Positions 17,023 through 26,207 are shown, counted from the stretch's first letter. The stretch is 64,000 nucleotides of DNA from Bradyrhizobium cosmicum (GCF_007290395.2 NZ_CP041656.2:2976001-3040000), one strand, 5' to 3'. Made by a program: numbers and translations. Notes: generated by a model from the letters alone, not told the origin.

Positions 17023-17180
17023 CGGGCGATCCACGGCTGCTGACTGTTGCTGACTCCGCAGCTCGCCCTGCGGGCAGCGCCCCCATGCCATTCGGAACCA
17101 ACATTCCTCGACTCCCCGGTCTCCGGTTAAGACACGTCCCTCAGGCGTGACCCGCGCCTGCCGGGCAGGCGACGTTTGGA

Positions 17181-18395
17181 ATGCGGTTTCTGAAATCTGA
17201 CAGCGGGATGATCGGCGTCCTGCTGGTTCTCGCGATCACCCAGCTCATCGGATGGGCAACGATCACCCTCCCGGCCGTGGTCGGACGCGACCTTGCGGCC
17301 GATCTTGGCCTGAGCCTGCCCGCGGTGTTCGCGGGCAGTTCGGTGTTTTATGTCACCATGGGCCTTTGCGCGCCCTGGCTCGGCAAGGCTTTTGCGCGGC
17401 ACGGTGCCCGCAAGGTGATGATGGTGGGCACGGTTGTTACGGTGCCGGGCTACATCGTCCTGTCCCTCGCGCATGAGCCGCTACTGTATTTTGCCGGATG
17501 GGTCCTTCTCGGCATGGGCGGCAGCGCCGCGCTGTCGACCGGCGCCTACATCATGCTCAACGAGATTGCCGGGCGGCAGGCCAAGAGTGCCATCGGTGCC
17601 TTGATGCTGGTGTCGGGCCTGTCCAGCAGCATTTTCTGGCCGGCCACTTCGTTTCTCAGCGACCATTTCGGCTGGCGCATCACATGCCTCGTTTATGCGG
17701 CGATGCTGATGCTGATCTCGCTGCCGCTGTTGGCCTTCGGCGCGCCGCGCCGTCGTCCGTTAGGGGAAGAAGCCGGCCCGGCAGCCAAGCCTTCCACGTC
17801 CTCCAAGGCGTCCGGGCTGCCGCGAAGCACGTTCAACCTCGTGGTCTGCGCGATCACGCTCAACGCCTTCGTCCAGTTCGGCCTCGGCGCCATCCTGATC
17901 GAACTGTTGCGGGCCGAAGGGCTGTCGCCGGTACAGGCGATCGCGTTCGGCTCGATGCTCGGCGTGATCCAGGTCAGCGCCCGCGGCCTCGACTTTCTCG
18001 GCGGCGGGCGATGGGACGGCATCACGACCGGGCTCGTCGCGGGCACGGCGCTCCCTCTCGCCATGCTGCTGCTGATGGTGAGCGAGGGCGCGACCTGGGC
18101 GGTCGCGGTCTTCATCCTGCTCTATGGCGCCGGCAGCGGCGCGATGGCGGTGGCCAGGGCGACGATCCCGCTCGTGTTCTACGACCAGGCCGAATTCGCC
18201 AAGGCGATGTCGATGATCGCGCTGCCGCTCAATCTGGCCTCCGCCATCTCGCCGCCGCTGCTGGCCGGCCTGCTCACCCAGTTCGGCAGCCGCGGTGCGC
18301 TCGGTCTCACCTTCGTCTTCTCCTGTGCGACGGTACTGATCCTGGTGCTGCTCGGCCGCCGGCGTCCCCAAGTGGCCGCGGCGGCCGCCACCTGA
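17181..18395 (+). CDS. MFS transporter
   Basis: A 404-aa inner-membrane carrier with about 12 helices in two halves and a hydrophilic central loop (about 190-215, rich in Arg, Pro and Ser). The N-half carries an MFS motif A-like segment LGKAFARHGARKVMMVG between helices 2 and 3. No substrate can be assigned. It stands alone, with a GC-rich gap of about 160 bp before it. Confidence 0.85.
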   Translation: MRFLKSDSGMIGVLLVLAITQLIGWATITLPAVVGRDLAADLGLSLPAVFAGSSVFYVTMGLCAPWLGKAFARHGARKVMMVGTVVTVPGYIVLSLAHEPLLYFAGWVLLGMGGSAALSTGAYIMLNEIAGRQAKSAIGALMLVSGLSSSIFWPATSFLSDHFGWRITCLVYAAMLMLISLPLLAFGAPRRRPLGEEAGPAAKPSTSSKASGLPRSTFNLVVCAITLNAFVQFGLGAILIELLRAEGLSPVQAIAFGSMLGVIQVSARGLDFLGGGRWDGITTGLVAGTALPLAMLLLMVSEGATWAVAVFILLYGAGSGAMAVARATIPLVFYDQAEFAKAMSMIALPLNLASAISPPLLAGLLTQFGSRGALGLTFVFSCATVLILVLLGRRRPQVAAAAAT

Positions 18396-18576
18396 GCCGA
18401 GCCGGTAATCTTCGCAGCGCGGAATTCGCCGCCCGCGGGCGACCTCCGTTGCGGGGCGGGGGATGGCCGTATGCCCGGCGTGCAGTGCTCACGGCGCGAA
18501 AATGGTGTATCCGCAGGGAGCGCGGTCACGGTCGAAAGCCGCCGCGCCAAGATTCAGTTTCCCGGAGGAAATCGAC

Positions 18577-19806
18577 ATGTCGGCCTTGCCGCTCTCAGGC
18601 ATCAAGATCCTTGACCTTACCCGCGTGCTTGCCGGACCCTTGTCCGCCCAGATGCTGGGCGATCTCGGCGCGGAGGTGATCAAGATCGAGCGGCCGGGCA
18701 CCGGCGACGACGCGCGCGCGTTCGGCCCGCCTTACCTGACCGATCCCGAGGGCAAGGCCAACAACAACAATTCGTTCTACCTCTGCGCCAACCGCAACAA
18801 GAAGTCGGTCACCGTCAACATCGCCAAGCCCGAGGGGCAGGCGATCATCCGCGAGCTCGCCAAGGACGCCGATGTCTTCATGGAGAACTACAAGGTCGGC
18901 GATCTCAAGCGCTACGGCCTCGACTACGAGACCATCAAGGCGATCAACCCCGGCATCATCTATTGCTCGGTGACCGGCTTCGGCCAGACCGGCCCCTACG
19001 CGCCGCGCGCCGGCTATGATGCCATTCTCCAGGCGATGGGCGGCCTGATGAGCGTTACCGGCCACATCGACGGCGAGCCCGGCGAGGGCCCGATGAAGGT
19101 CGGCCCGTCGATCGTCGACTACATGACCGGCATGAACACCTCGATCGGGATTCTCTCGGCGCTCTACCATCGCGACGTCAATGGCGGGCAGGGCCAGCAG
19201 ATCGACGTCTGCCTGTTCGACACCGTCATCGCGTCGCTGTCGCACTGGCTGCAGATCTTCCTCGTCAACGGCAAGATGCCGCCGCGGCGCGGCACCTGGG
19301 GCAATGGCGGCATGCCGGCCGGCGTGTTCCGCTGCACCGACGGCGAGCTGATGCTGGTGGTCGGCAATGACGGCCAGTTCCGGAAGACCTGTGCCGTGCT
19401 CGGCGAGCCGGAACTCGCGAACGATCCGCGCTTCATCAAGAACAACGACCGCGTCGTGCACGGCAAGGAAATCATGGCGATCTTCGCCGGCCTGTTCCTG
19501 AAGCAGCCGGTGGCGTACTGGCTGGAGAAGCTGGAGGAGGCCGGCGTGCCGTCCGGCCCGATCAACAATTTCGAGCAGGTGTTTTCCGACCCACACGTCC
19601 AGTCGCGCGGCATGCGGGTGAAGGTCGACCATCCCTTCGAGCCCGATCTGTCGCTGATCCGCAACGCGCTGACGCTCTCGGGGACCCCGATCAAGGACTA
19701 CCGCGCCCCGCCGCTGCTCGGCGAGCACACCCAGGAGGTGCTTGGCGGCAAGCTCGGTTATGATGCAGGGAAGATCGAGCAGCTGAAGCAGCAGGGGATC
19801 ATCTGA
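18577..19806 (+). CDS. CaiB/BaiF class III CoA-transferase
   Basis: A 409-aa family III CoA-transferase that moves CoA between carboxylic acids. The N-terminal LSGIKILDLTRVLAGP and DLGAEVIKIE are family signatures; catalytic Asp181 lies in IVDYMTG; GNGGMPAGVFRC and the C-terminal APPLLGEHT also match. Start ATG 18577 is preceded by GGAGGAA at 6 nt. It lies 4 bp before the beta-keto acid cleavage enzyme, so the pair should act in one pathway, activating an acid and then cleaving a keto intermediate. Confidence 0.94.
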   Translation: MSALPLSGIKILDLTRVLAGPLSAQMLGDLGAEVIKIERPGTGDDARAFGPPYLTDPEGKANNNNSFYLCANRNKKSVTVNIAKPEGQAIIRELAKDADVFMENYKVGDLKRYGLDYETIKAINPGIIYCSVTGFGQTGPYAPRAGYDAILQAMGGLMSVTGHIDGEPGEGPMKVGPSIVDYMTGMNTSIGILSALYHRDVNGGQGQQIDVCLFDTVIASLSHWLQIFLVNGKMPPRRGTWGNGGMPAGVFRCTDGELMLVVGNDGQFRKTCAVLGEPELANDPRFIKNNDRVVHGKEIMAIFAGLFLKQPVAYWLEKLEEAGVPSGPINNFEQVFSDPHVQSRGMRVKVDHPFEPDLSLIRNALTLSGTPIKDYRAPPLLGEHTQEVLGGKLGYDAGKIEQLKQQGII

Positions 19807-19810
19807 TTTC

Positions 19811-20686
19811 ATGACGGGCAAAACCATCATCACCTGCGCGATCACGGGCAACCTGACCAAGCCCGAGCAGTCCCCGTATCTGCCGATCACGCCCGAGCAG
19901 ATCGCGACCTCCGCGCTGGAAGCCGCCGAAGCCGGCGCCGCCATCGCCCACATCCACGTCCGCGATCCCGCGACCGGTCGTCCCTCGATGGAGATCGATC
20001 TCTACCGCGATGTCGTCGATCGCATTCGCGCCCGCAACAAGAGCCTCGTCATCAACCTCACGACCGGTCCGGGCGGGCGCTTCGTGCCCTCGGTCGAGGA
20101 TCCCAGGGTGGCCGGACCCGGCACCACGCTCATTCAGCCCGAAAAGCGCGTCGAACATATCGAGCTGCTCAAGCCCGACATCTGCACGCTCGACCTCAAC
20201 ACCATGAATTCCGGCGGCGAGGTCGTGATCAACACCCCGCGCAATGTCCGCATCATGGCCGAGCGGATGAAGGCGGCCGGCGTGCTGCCGGAAATCGAGC
20301 TGTTCGATTCCGGCGACTGCCATCTGGCGCGCGACCTGTTTGCCGACGGCACGCTGACGGGGCCGGGCCTGTTCTCGCTCGTGCTCGGCGTGAAGTACGG
20401 CTTCTCGGCCACGCCGGAGACGATGTTCTACGCCCGCAGCCTGCTGCCGCCGGGCGCGATCTGGTCCGGTTTCGGCATCGGCCGCGCCGAATTCCCGATG
20501 GTGGCCCAAGCCTGGCTGCTTGGCGGCCATGTCCGCGTCGGCATGGAGGACAATCTCTATATGTCCAAGGGCGTGCTGGCGAAGACCAACGCCGAGCTGG
20601 TCGCGCATGCCGCGAGCATCCTGAAGAGCCTGGGCGCAAGCGTCGCGACGGCAGCCGATGCGCGCGCGATGCTGGGGCTCGGCTAA
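19811..20686 (+). CDS. Beta-keto acid cleavage enzyme (BKACE, DUF849)
   Basis: A 291-aa TIM-barrel enzyme of the family that includes 3-keto-5-aminohexanoate cleavage enzyme. It condenses a beta-keto acid with acetyl-CoA to give acetoacetate and a new CoA ester. Zinc ligands are seen in HIHVRD (His47, His49), with the partner Glu expected near 230 by family alignment; NLTTGPGGR is the substrate loop. The acid handled is not predictable, since BKACE members use many. It is coupled to the CoA-transferase upstream. Confidence 0.9.
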   Translation: MTGKTIITCAITGNLTKPEQSPYLPITPEQIATSALEAAEAGAAIAHIHVRDPATGRPSMEIDLYRDVVDRIRARNKSLVINLTTGPGGRFVPSVEDPRVAGPGTTLIQPEKRVEHIELLKPDICTLDLNTMNSGGEVVINTPRNVRIMAERMKAAGVLPEIELFDSGDCHLARDLFADGTLTGPGLFSLVLGVKYGFSATPETMFYARSLLPPGAIWSGFGIGRAEFPMVAQAWLLGGHVRVGMEDNLYMSKGVLAKTNAELVAHAASILKSLGASVATAADARAMLGLG

Positions 20687-20842
20687 TCGGCATCGCATAA
20701 ATCGTGACGTCAGCATGACGCGCGCGCGGCCTTATGCGAAGCTTGCGCGCAATCCCCAGATAAACCCGGTCCGTGCAGATACAGGCTTCCGCTTCGCGCG
20801 CGAGTCAGATTCGATCTCTTCACTGGGTTCGGGAGAGAGCGA

Positions 20843-21058
20843 ATGTCCTACACGATCGGGTTTCAGGCCAAGGACCAGAAGGCAGTTCTGGCGACCGAGG
20901 CAGCAACGGCCAACCAGGCCGTCGCCATCATTGCCGCGCTGCGGCGGAGTGCCGATGAGATAAAGTTCATCCGCTCGCCGCAGGAAGGTGACATGGGTAT
21001 CGAGATGCTGCTGCTGCTCGCCAAGGAAGAGGCCGAGGAGATGCCGCAGCGGGCATAA
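20843..21058 (+). CDS. Small hypothetical protein (71 aa)
   Basis: A soluble 71-aa protein with helix-rich composition (AATANQAVAIIAALRRSADEI and MLLLLAKEEAEEM). GGGAGAGAG lies directly before the ATG, so translation is likely. No family recognised. The 156-bp gap before it contains an inverted repeat CGCATAA/TTATGCG (20694-20700, 20732-20738). Confidence 0.65.
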   Translation: MSYTIGFQAKDQKAVLATEAATANQAVAIIAALRRSADEIKFIRSPQEGDMGIEMLLLLAKEEAEEMPQRA

Positions 21059-21155
21059 CCCGTTTCCGCGACCACACTTCGATCAAAAGCGAAGCATGCC
21101 GGCTGTAATATAATGTAGCCGTCTAGCACTCTTGCTCGAACCGAAGGTGGCCGCC

Positions 21156-21548
21156 ATGAAACGCGAAGCGCTCCGCGTCGAACCGATCTCGTCCTTTCTC
21201 GATCGCCGCAATGCGCCGGTCTCGCCGGTGACACGGGCCGGCAACATGATCTTCGTCGCCGGCCTGCCGCCGTTCGACCCCGAGACGGGTGAGATCGCGG
21301 AGGTGCCGATCGAGCGGCAGAGCGAGATCGTCATGGAGCAGATGAAGCTGTGCCTTCAGGCGGCCGGCGCCTCGCTCGACGATGTCATGAAGTGCAACGT
21401 CTACTGCACTTCGACCAAACACTTCGCCGCGTTCAACGCGGTCTATGCGCGCTACTTCCCGCACGATCCGCCGGCGCGGATCTTCGTCTGCACGCCGGAA
21501 TGGTTCGGCCCCTTCGACGTCGAGATCGACTGCATCGCGATGATGTGA
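21156..21548 (+). CDS. RidA family protein
   Basis: A 130-aa member of the RidA/YjgF family, which hydrolyse reactive enamines and imines from PLP enzymes. Seen: NMIFVAGLPPFDPETGEI and LDDVMKCNVYCTSTKHF. The canonical RidA arginine (Arg105 in E. coli) seems present in PPARIFV. Start ATG 21156 with AAGGTGG upstream; the earlier TTG is unlikely. It is transcribed toward the TetR gene, 3 bp apart, so the ends are convergent. Confidence 0.9.
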   Translation: MKREALRVEPISSFLDRRNAPVSPVTRAGNMIFVAGLPPFDPETGEIAEVPIERQSEIVMEQMKLCLQAAGASLDDVMKCNVYCTSTKHFAAFNAVYARYFPHDPPARIFVCTPEWFGPFDVEIDCIAMM

Positions 21549-21551
21549 GGG

Positions 21552-22214
21552 CTAACGCGCGGCCAGCCGTGTCGGCACCTTCGCTTCCGTTCGTCCCGCC
21601 GTGAGCGCCATCGTCGCGACACTGACGACGCGCGCAACCACGTCCTCGACGTCGTCGAGATCGCATTTGCCTTCGGACAACTTCGTCAGCCGCTCGCTCT
21701 CGCGGATGGTGTGGTGCGCCATGGCGAGCGCGAAGTTCAGGCCCCAATAGATATCGACGTCACTGCGGTCGGGCAGGGCCCGTCGCATCGCGCCGGCGAA
21801 TTTCCGCAAATGGTCGATCTCGCGGTTCTTGATGCGTCGGATCGGCGGCACGGATTCGATCGAGGCGCGGATCATGAAGCGCGCGGCCGTCGAGCGCTGG
21901 TTCTCCGGCCCGAGACAACCGCGCAGGGTCGGCCCGACCAGCGCGCGCAGGATCACCTCGATCGGCGCGCGGCCGCCGCCTTGCTCTTCCGCCGCCTTCA
22001 ACTCGCGCAGGCGCTCGCGGTTGGTCGCGATCGAGCGGGTGACAAATAATTCCGCGATCAGTTCGTCCTTCGAGCCGAAATGATAGTTCACCGCCGCGAG
22101 GTTGACATTGGCCTCCGCGACGATGTCGCGCAGCGTCACGTCGCCGAAGCCGCGATCGGCATAGAGCCGCTCGGCGGCGGCGAGAATGGCAGACCTCGTA
22201 TGATCGCTGGCCAT
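21552..22214 (-). CDS. TetR family transcriptional regulator
   Basis: A 220-aa repressor-type protein. N-terminal helix-turn-helix (about 8-50): RSAILAAAERLYADRGFGDV then LRDIVAEANVNLAAVNYHFGSKDELI. The C-terminal ligand domain is not specific. Start ATG 22214 is where similarity to TetR begins; the reading frame extends further upstream only as antisense of the dehydrogenase. It is divergent from the acyl-CoA dehydrogenase, with the palindrome TTCAAAC-N17-GTTTGAA between them, so it probably controls that operon in response to an acyl-CoA. Confidence 0.92.
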   Translation of the reverse strand: MASDHTRSAILAAAERLYADRGFGDVTLRDIVAEANVNLAAVNYHFGSKDELIAELFVTRSIATNRERLRELKAAEEQGGGRAPIEVILRALVGPTLRGCLGPENQRSTAARFMIRASIESVPPIRRIKNREIDHLRKFAGAMRRALPDRSDVDIYWGLNFALAMAHHTIRESERLTKLSEGKCDLDDVEDVVARVVSVATMALTAGRTEAKVPTRLAAR

Positions 22215-22241
22215 GGATGCCCTCAGGGAGGGGAGTTGCAA

Positions 22242-22272
22242 TTCAAACACTTGTATGAAACTATCGTTTGAA
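22242..22272. promoter_or_regulatory. Putative TetR operator
   Basis: TTCAAAC (22242-22248) and GTTTGAA (22266-22272) form an inverted repeat with a 17-nt centre, in the 222-bp divergent gap between the TetR and acyl-CoA dehydrogenase genes. Confidence 0.55.
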
Positions 22273-22436
22273 GGCCGGAGAAAGTCAATCCGCAATCGCA
22301 ACTCGTTCGCAACGCGCGAGCCGGTTCCGAAGCGTCCGCAAGGCTCGCGCATCAAGGCATTCGCGCTTGCGGGCCACGCGCGGCGGGAGGACAGTCCGGT
22401 CAAACAGCTTTGCAAAGAGAGACCGAGGAGCGTCCC

Positions 22437-23672
22437 ATGGATTTCGATCTGTCCACCAAGCAGAAGGAATGGCTCGACCGCGTGCAGTCCTTCATGACCA
22501 AGCACGTGCGTCCGGCGGTGCCGATCTATAACGAGCAGGACAAGGCCGGCGATCGCTGGAAGGTCATCCCGGTGCTGGAAGATCTGAAGAAGAAGGCCAA
22601 GGCCGAAGGCCTCTGGAACATGTTCATGCCGCCGAACGAGCATGAGGACGATGAATTCCGCGGCGCGGGATTGACCAATCTCGAATACGCGCTGCTGTCG
22701 GAGCAGATGGGCCACATCTCCTGGGCCTCGGAAGTTTTCAACTGCTCCGCGCCCGACACCGGCAACATGGAAGTGTTCATGCGCTACGGCTCCAAGGAGC
22801 AGAAGCGCAAATGGCTGCGTCCGCTGATGGACGGCGAGATCCGCTCGGCGTTCCTGATGACGGAACCCGCGGTCGCCTCGTCGGATGCGACCAACATCGA
22901 AACCAGCATCGTGCGCGACGGTGACCACTACGTCATCAACGGCCGCAAATGGTGGTCGTCCGGCGTCGGCGATCCCCGCTGCAAGATCGCGATCCTGATG
23001 GGCAAGACCGATTTCAAGGCGGCCAAGCACCAGCAGCAGTCGCAGATCCTGGTTCCGCTCGACACCCCCGGCATCAAGGTCGAGAAGATGCTGCCGGTGT
23101 TCGGCTTCGACGACGCGCCGCACGGCCACGCCCAGGTGCTGCTCGAGAACGTGCGCGTGCCGAAGGAGAACATCCTGCTCGGCGAGGGCCGCGGCTTCGA
23201 GATCGCGCAGGGCCGCCTCGGTCCCGGCCGCATCCATCACTGCATGCGCACCATCGGCAAGGCCGAGGAAGCGCTGGAGAAGATGGTGAAGCGTCTGATG
23301 TCGCGCACAGCGTTCGGCAAGAAGATCGTCGAGCACTCTGTGTGGGAGCAGCGCATCGGCGAGGCCCGCACCAACATCGAGATGACGCGTCTGCTGTGTC
23401 TGAAGGCCGCCGACATGATGGACAAGGTCGGCAACAAGACGGCGCAGGCCGAGATCGCCATGATCAAGGTCGCCGCGCCCAACATGGCGCTGAAGATCAT
23501 CGACGAGGCGATCCAGGCCTTTGGTGGCGCCGGCGTTTCGGACGAAGCGGGTCTTGCCAAGGACTACGCCGGCATCCGCACGCTGCGGCTCGCCGACGGT
23601 CCGGACGAGGTGCACAATCGCGCCATTGCCAGGCTCGAGGTTCGGAAGTATGCCAACTCTCCCAAGCATTAA
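22437..23672 (+). CDS. Acyl-CoA dehydrogenase
   Basis: A 411-aa FAD flavoenzyme catalysing alpha,beta-dehydrogenation of an acyl-CoA. Landmarks: [39 protein letters not shown] (flavin binding), NGRKWWSSG, and the C-terminal [13 protein letters not shown]. It resembles the ACAD10/11-like group rather than short-chain FadE. Start ATG 22437 with GAGGAG 6 nt upstream. The next gene is an APH-type kinase, the same two activities fused in mammalian ACAD10/11, which suggests 4-hydroxy fatty acid breakdown. Confidence 0.93.
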   Translation: MDFDLSTKQKEWLDRVQSFMTKHVRPAVPIYNEQDKAGDRWKVIPVLEDLKKKAKAEGLWNMFMPPNEHEDDEFRGAGLTNLEYALLSEQMGHISWASEVFNCSAPDTGNMEVFMRYGSKEQKRKWLRPLMDGEIRSAFLMTEPAVASSDATNIETSIVRDGDHYVINGRKWWSSGVGDPRCKIAILMGKTDFKAAKHQQQSQILVPLDTPGIKVEKMLPVFGFDDAPHGHAQVLLENVRVPKENILLGEGRGFEIAQGRLGPGRIHHCMRTIGKAEEALEKMVKRLMSRTAFGKKIVEHSVWEQRIGEARTNIEMTRLLCLKAADMMDKVGNKTAQAEIAMIKVAAPNMALKIIDEAIQAFGGAGVSDEAGLAKDYAGIRTLRLADGPDEVHNRAIARLEVRKYANSPKH

Positions 23673-23715
23673 GCGGGAGAGTCATACGACGTTCCCGAGT
23701 TGAAGAAACGGCAGG

Positions 23716-23780
23716 GCATGATCCCATTCGGAATGACCGCTTGACGCAAGTGCGCCAGCGGTTACCGATTAGGATCATGC
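23716..23780. repeat. Palindromic intergenic element
   Basis: GCATGATCC (23716-23724) and GGATCATGC (23772-23780) bound a 65-nt element between the dehydrogenase and kinase genes. I recognise the ends as those of a repeat common in Rhizobiales. The middle is degenerate. It would form a large hairpin in the operon mRNA. Confidence 0.45.
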
Positions 23781-23819
23781 TCGACCTGAAATGGTCAGGA
23801 CTGAAGAGGGAGCGTCACC

Positions 23820-24878
23820 GTGGCTGACGGCGTCAGGAAAGACGAAGAATTCTCGGGCACCAAGCCGGTCGAGGAGCGTCATCGCTTCGACGAGCTGCGC
23901 CTGGAAGCCTGGATGCGCGACAACGTCGAGGGTTATGAGGGCCCGCTGGTCGTGCTCCAGTTCAAGGGCGGCCAGTCCAATCCGACTTACCGGCTGAACA
24001 CGCCGAAGCGTTCCTACGTGATGCGCCGCAAGCCGTTCGGCAAGCTGCTGCCCTCCGCGCACGCGGTCGATCGCGAATATCGCGTCATCGCGGCTCTTGG
24101 AAAACAGGGCTTCCCGGTCGCGCGCGCGTATGCGCTGTGCCAGGACGATGGTGTCATCGGCGCCGCCTTCTACATCATGTCGATGGAAGAGGGCCGTGTG
24201 TTCTGGGATCCGACGCTGCCGAGCCAGACGCCGGAGGATCGCCGCAAAATCTTCACGAGCAAGATCGAGACGCTGGCGAAACTCCACATGTACGATCCCG
24301 TCGCGATCGGCCTCGGCGAGTTCGGCAAGCCCGGCAATTATTTCGCGCGGCAGATCGACCGCTGGACCAAGCAGTATCGCGCGTCCGAGACCCAGCACAT
24401 TCCCGAGTTCGAGAAGGTCGCCGAATGGCTGCCGAAGACGGTGCCGGAACAGGCGCGCGTCTCGATCGTCCACGGCGACTATCGCCTCGACAACATGATT
24501 TTCCATCCGACGGAACCGCGCGTGCTGGCCGTGCTGGACTGGGAACTGTCGACGCTCGGCGATCCCATGGCCGACTTCACTTATCTCTTGATGCAGTGGA
24601 TCATGCCGGGCCTCGAGGGAGCCGACCTCAAGGCGCTCAACATCCCGAGCGTGGAAGAGGCTGCGCAGATCTATTGCAACGTCACCAAGATGACGGTGCC
24701 GGATCTCAACTGGTACTTCGCCTACAATCTGTTCCGCCTCGCCGGCATCACCCAAGGCATCGCCGGCCGAGTCCGCGACGGCACCGCCGCCAACGCCAAG
24801 GCGCTGGAGTCAGCCAAGCGCACCGTGCCGCTGTCGAAGGCATCGTGGGAGTATGCGCAGAAGGCGGGCGCGGTTTAG
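23820..24878 (+). CDS. APH-family kinase (ACAD10/11- or LvaA-like phosphotransferase)
   Basis: A 352-aa protein kinase-fold enzyme. N-lobe with GGQSNPTYRL glycine loop and VMRRKP lysine; catalytic HGDYRLDN (His218-Asn225) and metal-binding Asp240 in LDWE. Though related to aminoglycoside kinases, its neighbour is an acyl-CoA dehydrogenase, as in ACAD10/11 and in the Pseudomonas lva operon, where the kinase phosphorylates 4-hydroxyacyl-CoA. That activity is inferred here. GTG start at 23820 follows GAGGGAG. Antibiotic resistance is unlikely. Confidence 0.88.
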   Translation: MADGVRKDEEFSGTKPVEERHRFDELRLEAWMRDNVEGYEGPLVVLQFKGGQSNPTYRLNTPKRSYVMRRKPFGKLLPSAHAVDREYRVIAALGKQGFPVARAYALCQDDGVIGAAFYIMSMEEGRVFWDPTLPSQTPEDRRKIFTSKIETLAKLHMYDPVAIGLGEFGKPGNYFARQIDRWTKQYRASETQHIPEFEKVAEWLPKTVPEQARVSIVHGDYRLDNMIFHPTEPRVLAVLDWELSTLGDPMADFTYLLMQWIMPGLEGADLKALNIPSVEEAAQIYCNVTKMTVPDLNWYFAYNLFRLAGITQGIAGRVRDGTAANAKALESAKRTVPLSKASWEYAQKAGAV

Positions 24879-24944
24879 GAAGAACGAAGGCGCGGCGGTG
24901 GCCGCGCTTTTCGCGTTGTGGTTCCCGGATGCTTCCGCAGTCTC

Positions 24945-25024
24945 CGTCATTGCGAGCGGAGCGAAGCAATCCAGAATCTTTCCGTAGCGGCAGTCTGGAT
25001 TGCTTCGCTCCGCTCGCAATGACG
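24945..25024. repeat. Perfect 31-bp inverted repeat (REP-like)
   Basis: Arms 24945-24975 and 24994-25024 are exact reverse complements, with an 18-nt loop. The arm begins CGTCATTGCGAGCGGAGCG. It lies between the convergent kinase and argE genes. I recognise the arm as a frequent Bradyrhizobium-type intergenic repeat. It may act as a bidirectional transcription end. Confidence 0.8.
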
Positions 25025-25034
25025 AGGAAACACC

Positions 25035-26207
25035 TCAGCCTTTCACACAATGCGCGATCAGCTTCTCCACGAAGCCTGCGCATTTCTCCAGCTCGGCCAT
25101 CGCCACGAATTCGTCCGGCGTGTGCGCCTGCGCGATCGAGCCCGGCCCGATCACCACCGACGGGATATCGGCCATGCTGGCAAACAGGCTCGCCTCGGTG
25201 CCGAAGGCGACCTTGGCGTGGTCGTTGCGGCCGGCGAGGCTCTTGGCGAGCGTGACGATCGCGTCATCCGCTGCCGTGTCGAGCGCGGGATAGTCGAGGA
25301 TCTCTTCGAAATCGATGCCGCACTCCGGATGCTGCGCCTTCATCGCCGGCTCGAGCTCGGCCTTGGCCCAGGCGACGATCGCATCCGTCACCTCGCGTGA
25401 CTCGGTGATCCCGATGCCGCGGCATTCGAAATCCACCGTGCAGGTGTCGGGCACGATGTTCAGCGCCGCGCCGCCATGCACGATGCTGGTGAGCAGCGTC
25501 GAGTGCGGAACGTCGTAGAGGCTGTTGCGCTCGGCTTCGCTGGCAAGCTTCACGGCGCGGCGGCGAATCTCGACGATCAGTTCGGCGGCGTATTCGATCG
25601 CGTTGACGCCGTCAGGTGCGATCGATGAGTGTTTGGCGAGGCCATGGAATGTCGCGCGAACGCCGTGCTTGCCCTTGTGGCCGATGATGACCTTCATCTC
25701 GGTCGGCTCGCCGATGAAGGCGCCGAGCGGCCTGACCTTCTTCTTGGCGACTTCGCTCAGCATCGGCCGCACGCCGACGCAACCGATTTCCTCGTCATAG
25801 GAGATCGCCAGATGAATCGGTGTTGCCAGCTTCGCCTCCAGCATCTCCGGTACCATGGCAAGGCACACCGCGACGAAGCCCTTCATGTCGGTGGTACCGC
25901 GGCCATAAAGCTTGCCGTCGCGCTCGATCAGCTTGAACGGATCATGGCTCCAGTCCTGGCCCACGACCGGGACGACGTCGGTATGGCCGGACAATACGAG
26001 CCCGGGACGATCCTCGGGGCCAATCGTGGCCCACAGCGAGGCCTTCTGCCCGGTCTCGTCGACGATGCGCTCGCTCTTCACGCCAAGCGTTTTGAGGTAG
26101 CTTTCGATATGGGCGATCAAAGGCAGGTTGGTGCGGTCGCTGATGGTGTCGAAGCCGACGAGGTCGGCGAGCAGCTTGCGAATCCGTTCGGGTCTTGAGT
26201 CTGGCAT
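25035..26207 (-). CDS. argE: Acetylornithine deacetylase (M20 family)
   Basis: A 390-aa zinc amidohydrolase that removes acetyl from N-acetylornithine in arginine synthesis. Metal-site motifs: SGHTDVVP, YGRGTTDMKGF, catalytic Glu pair in DEEIGCVG, and a C-terminal His in PGSIAQAHTPDEFV. The start is ATG 26207 (MPDSRPERIRKLL); ATGs 9 and 12 bp upstream are alternatives, with no better ribosome site. Other M20 deacylases are similar, so the substrate is probable rather than certain. No other arg genes nearby. Confidence 0.87.
   Translation of the reverse strand: MPDSRPERIRKLLADLVGFDTISDRTNLPLIAHIESYLKTLGVKSERIVDETGQKASLWATIGPEDRPGLVLSGHTDVVPVVGQDWSHDPFKLIERDGKLYGRGTTDMKGFVAVCLAMVPEMLEAKLATPIHLAISYDEEIGCVGVRPMLSEVAKKKVRPLGAFIGEPTEMKVIIGHKGKHGVRATFHGLAKHSSIAPDGVNAIEYAAELIVEIRRRAVKLASEAERNSLYDVPHSTLLTSIVHGGAALNIVPDTCTVDFECRGIGITESREVTDAIVAWAKAELEPAMKAQHPECGIDFEEILDYPALDTAADDAIVTLAKSLAGRNDHAKVAFGTEASLFASMADIPSVVIGPGSIAQAHTPDEFVAMAELEKCAGFVEKLIAHCVKG

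Noticed and set aside
22215..23669. Minus-strand extension of the TetR frame over the acyl-CoA dehydrogenase
   Set aside because: Only the last 220 residues resemble TetR; the rest mirrors the dehydrogenase gene.
23820..24878. Aminoglycoside resistance gene
   Set aside because: The kinase fold is shared, but the neighbour is an acyl-CoA dehydrogenase and the pattern matches ACAD10/11-type kinases.
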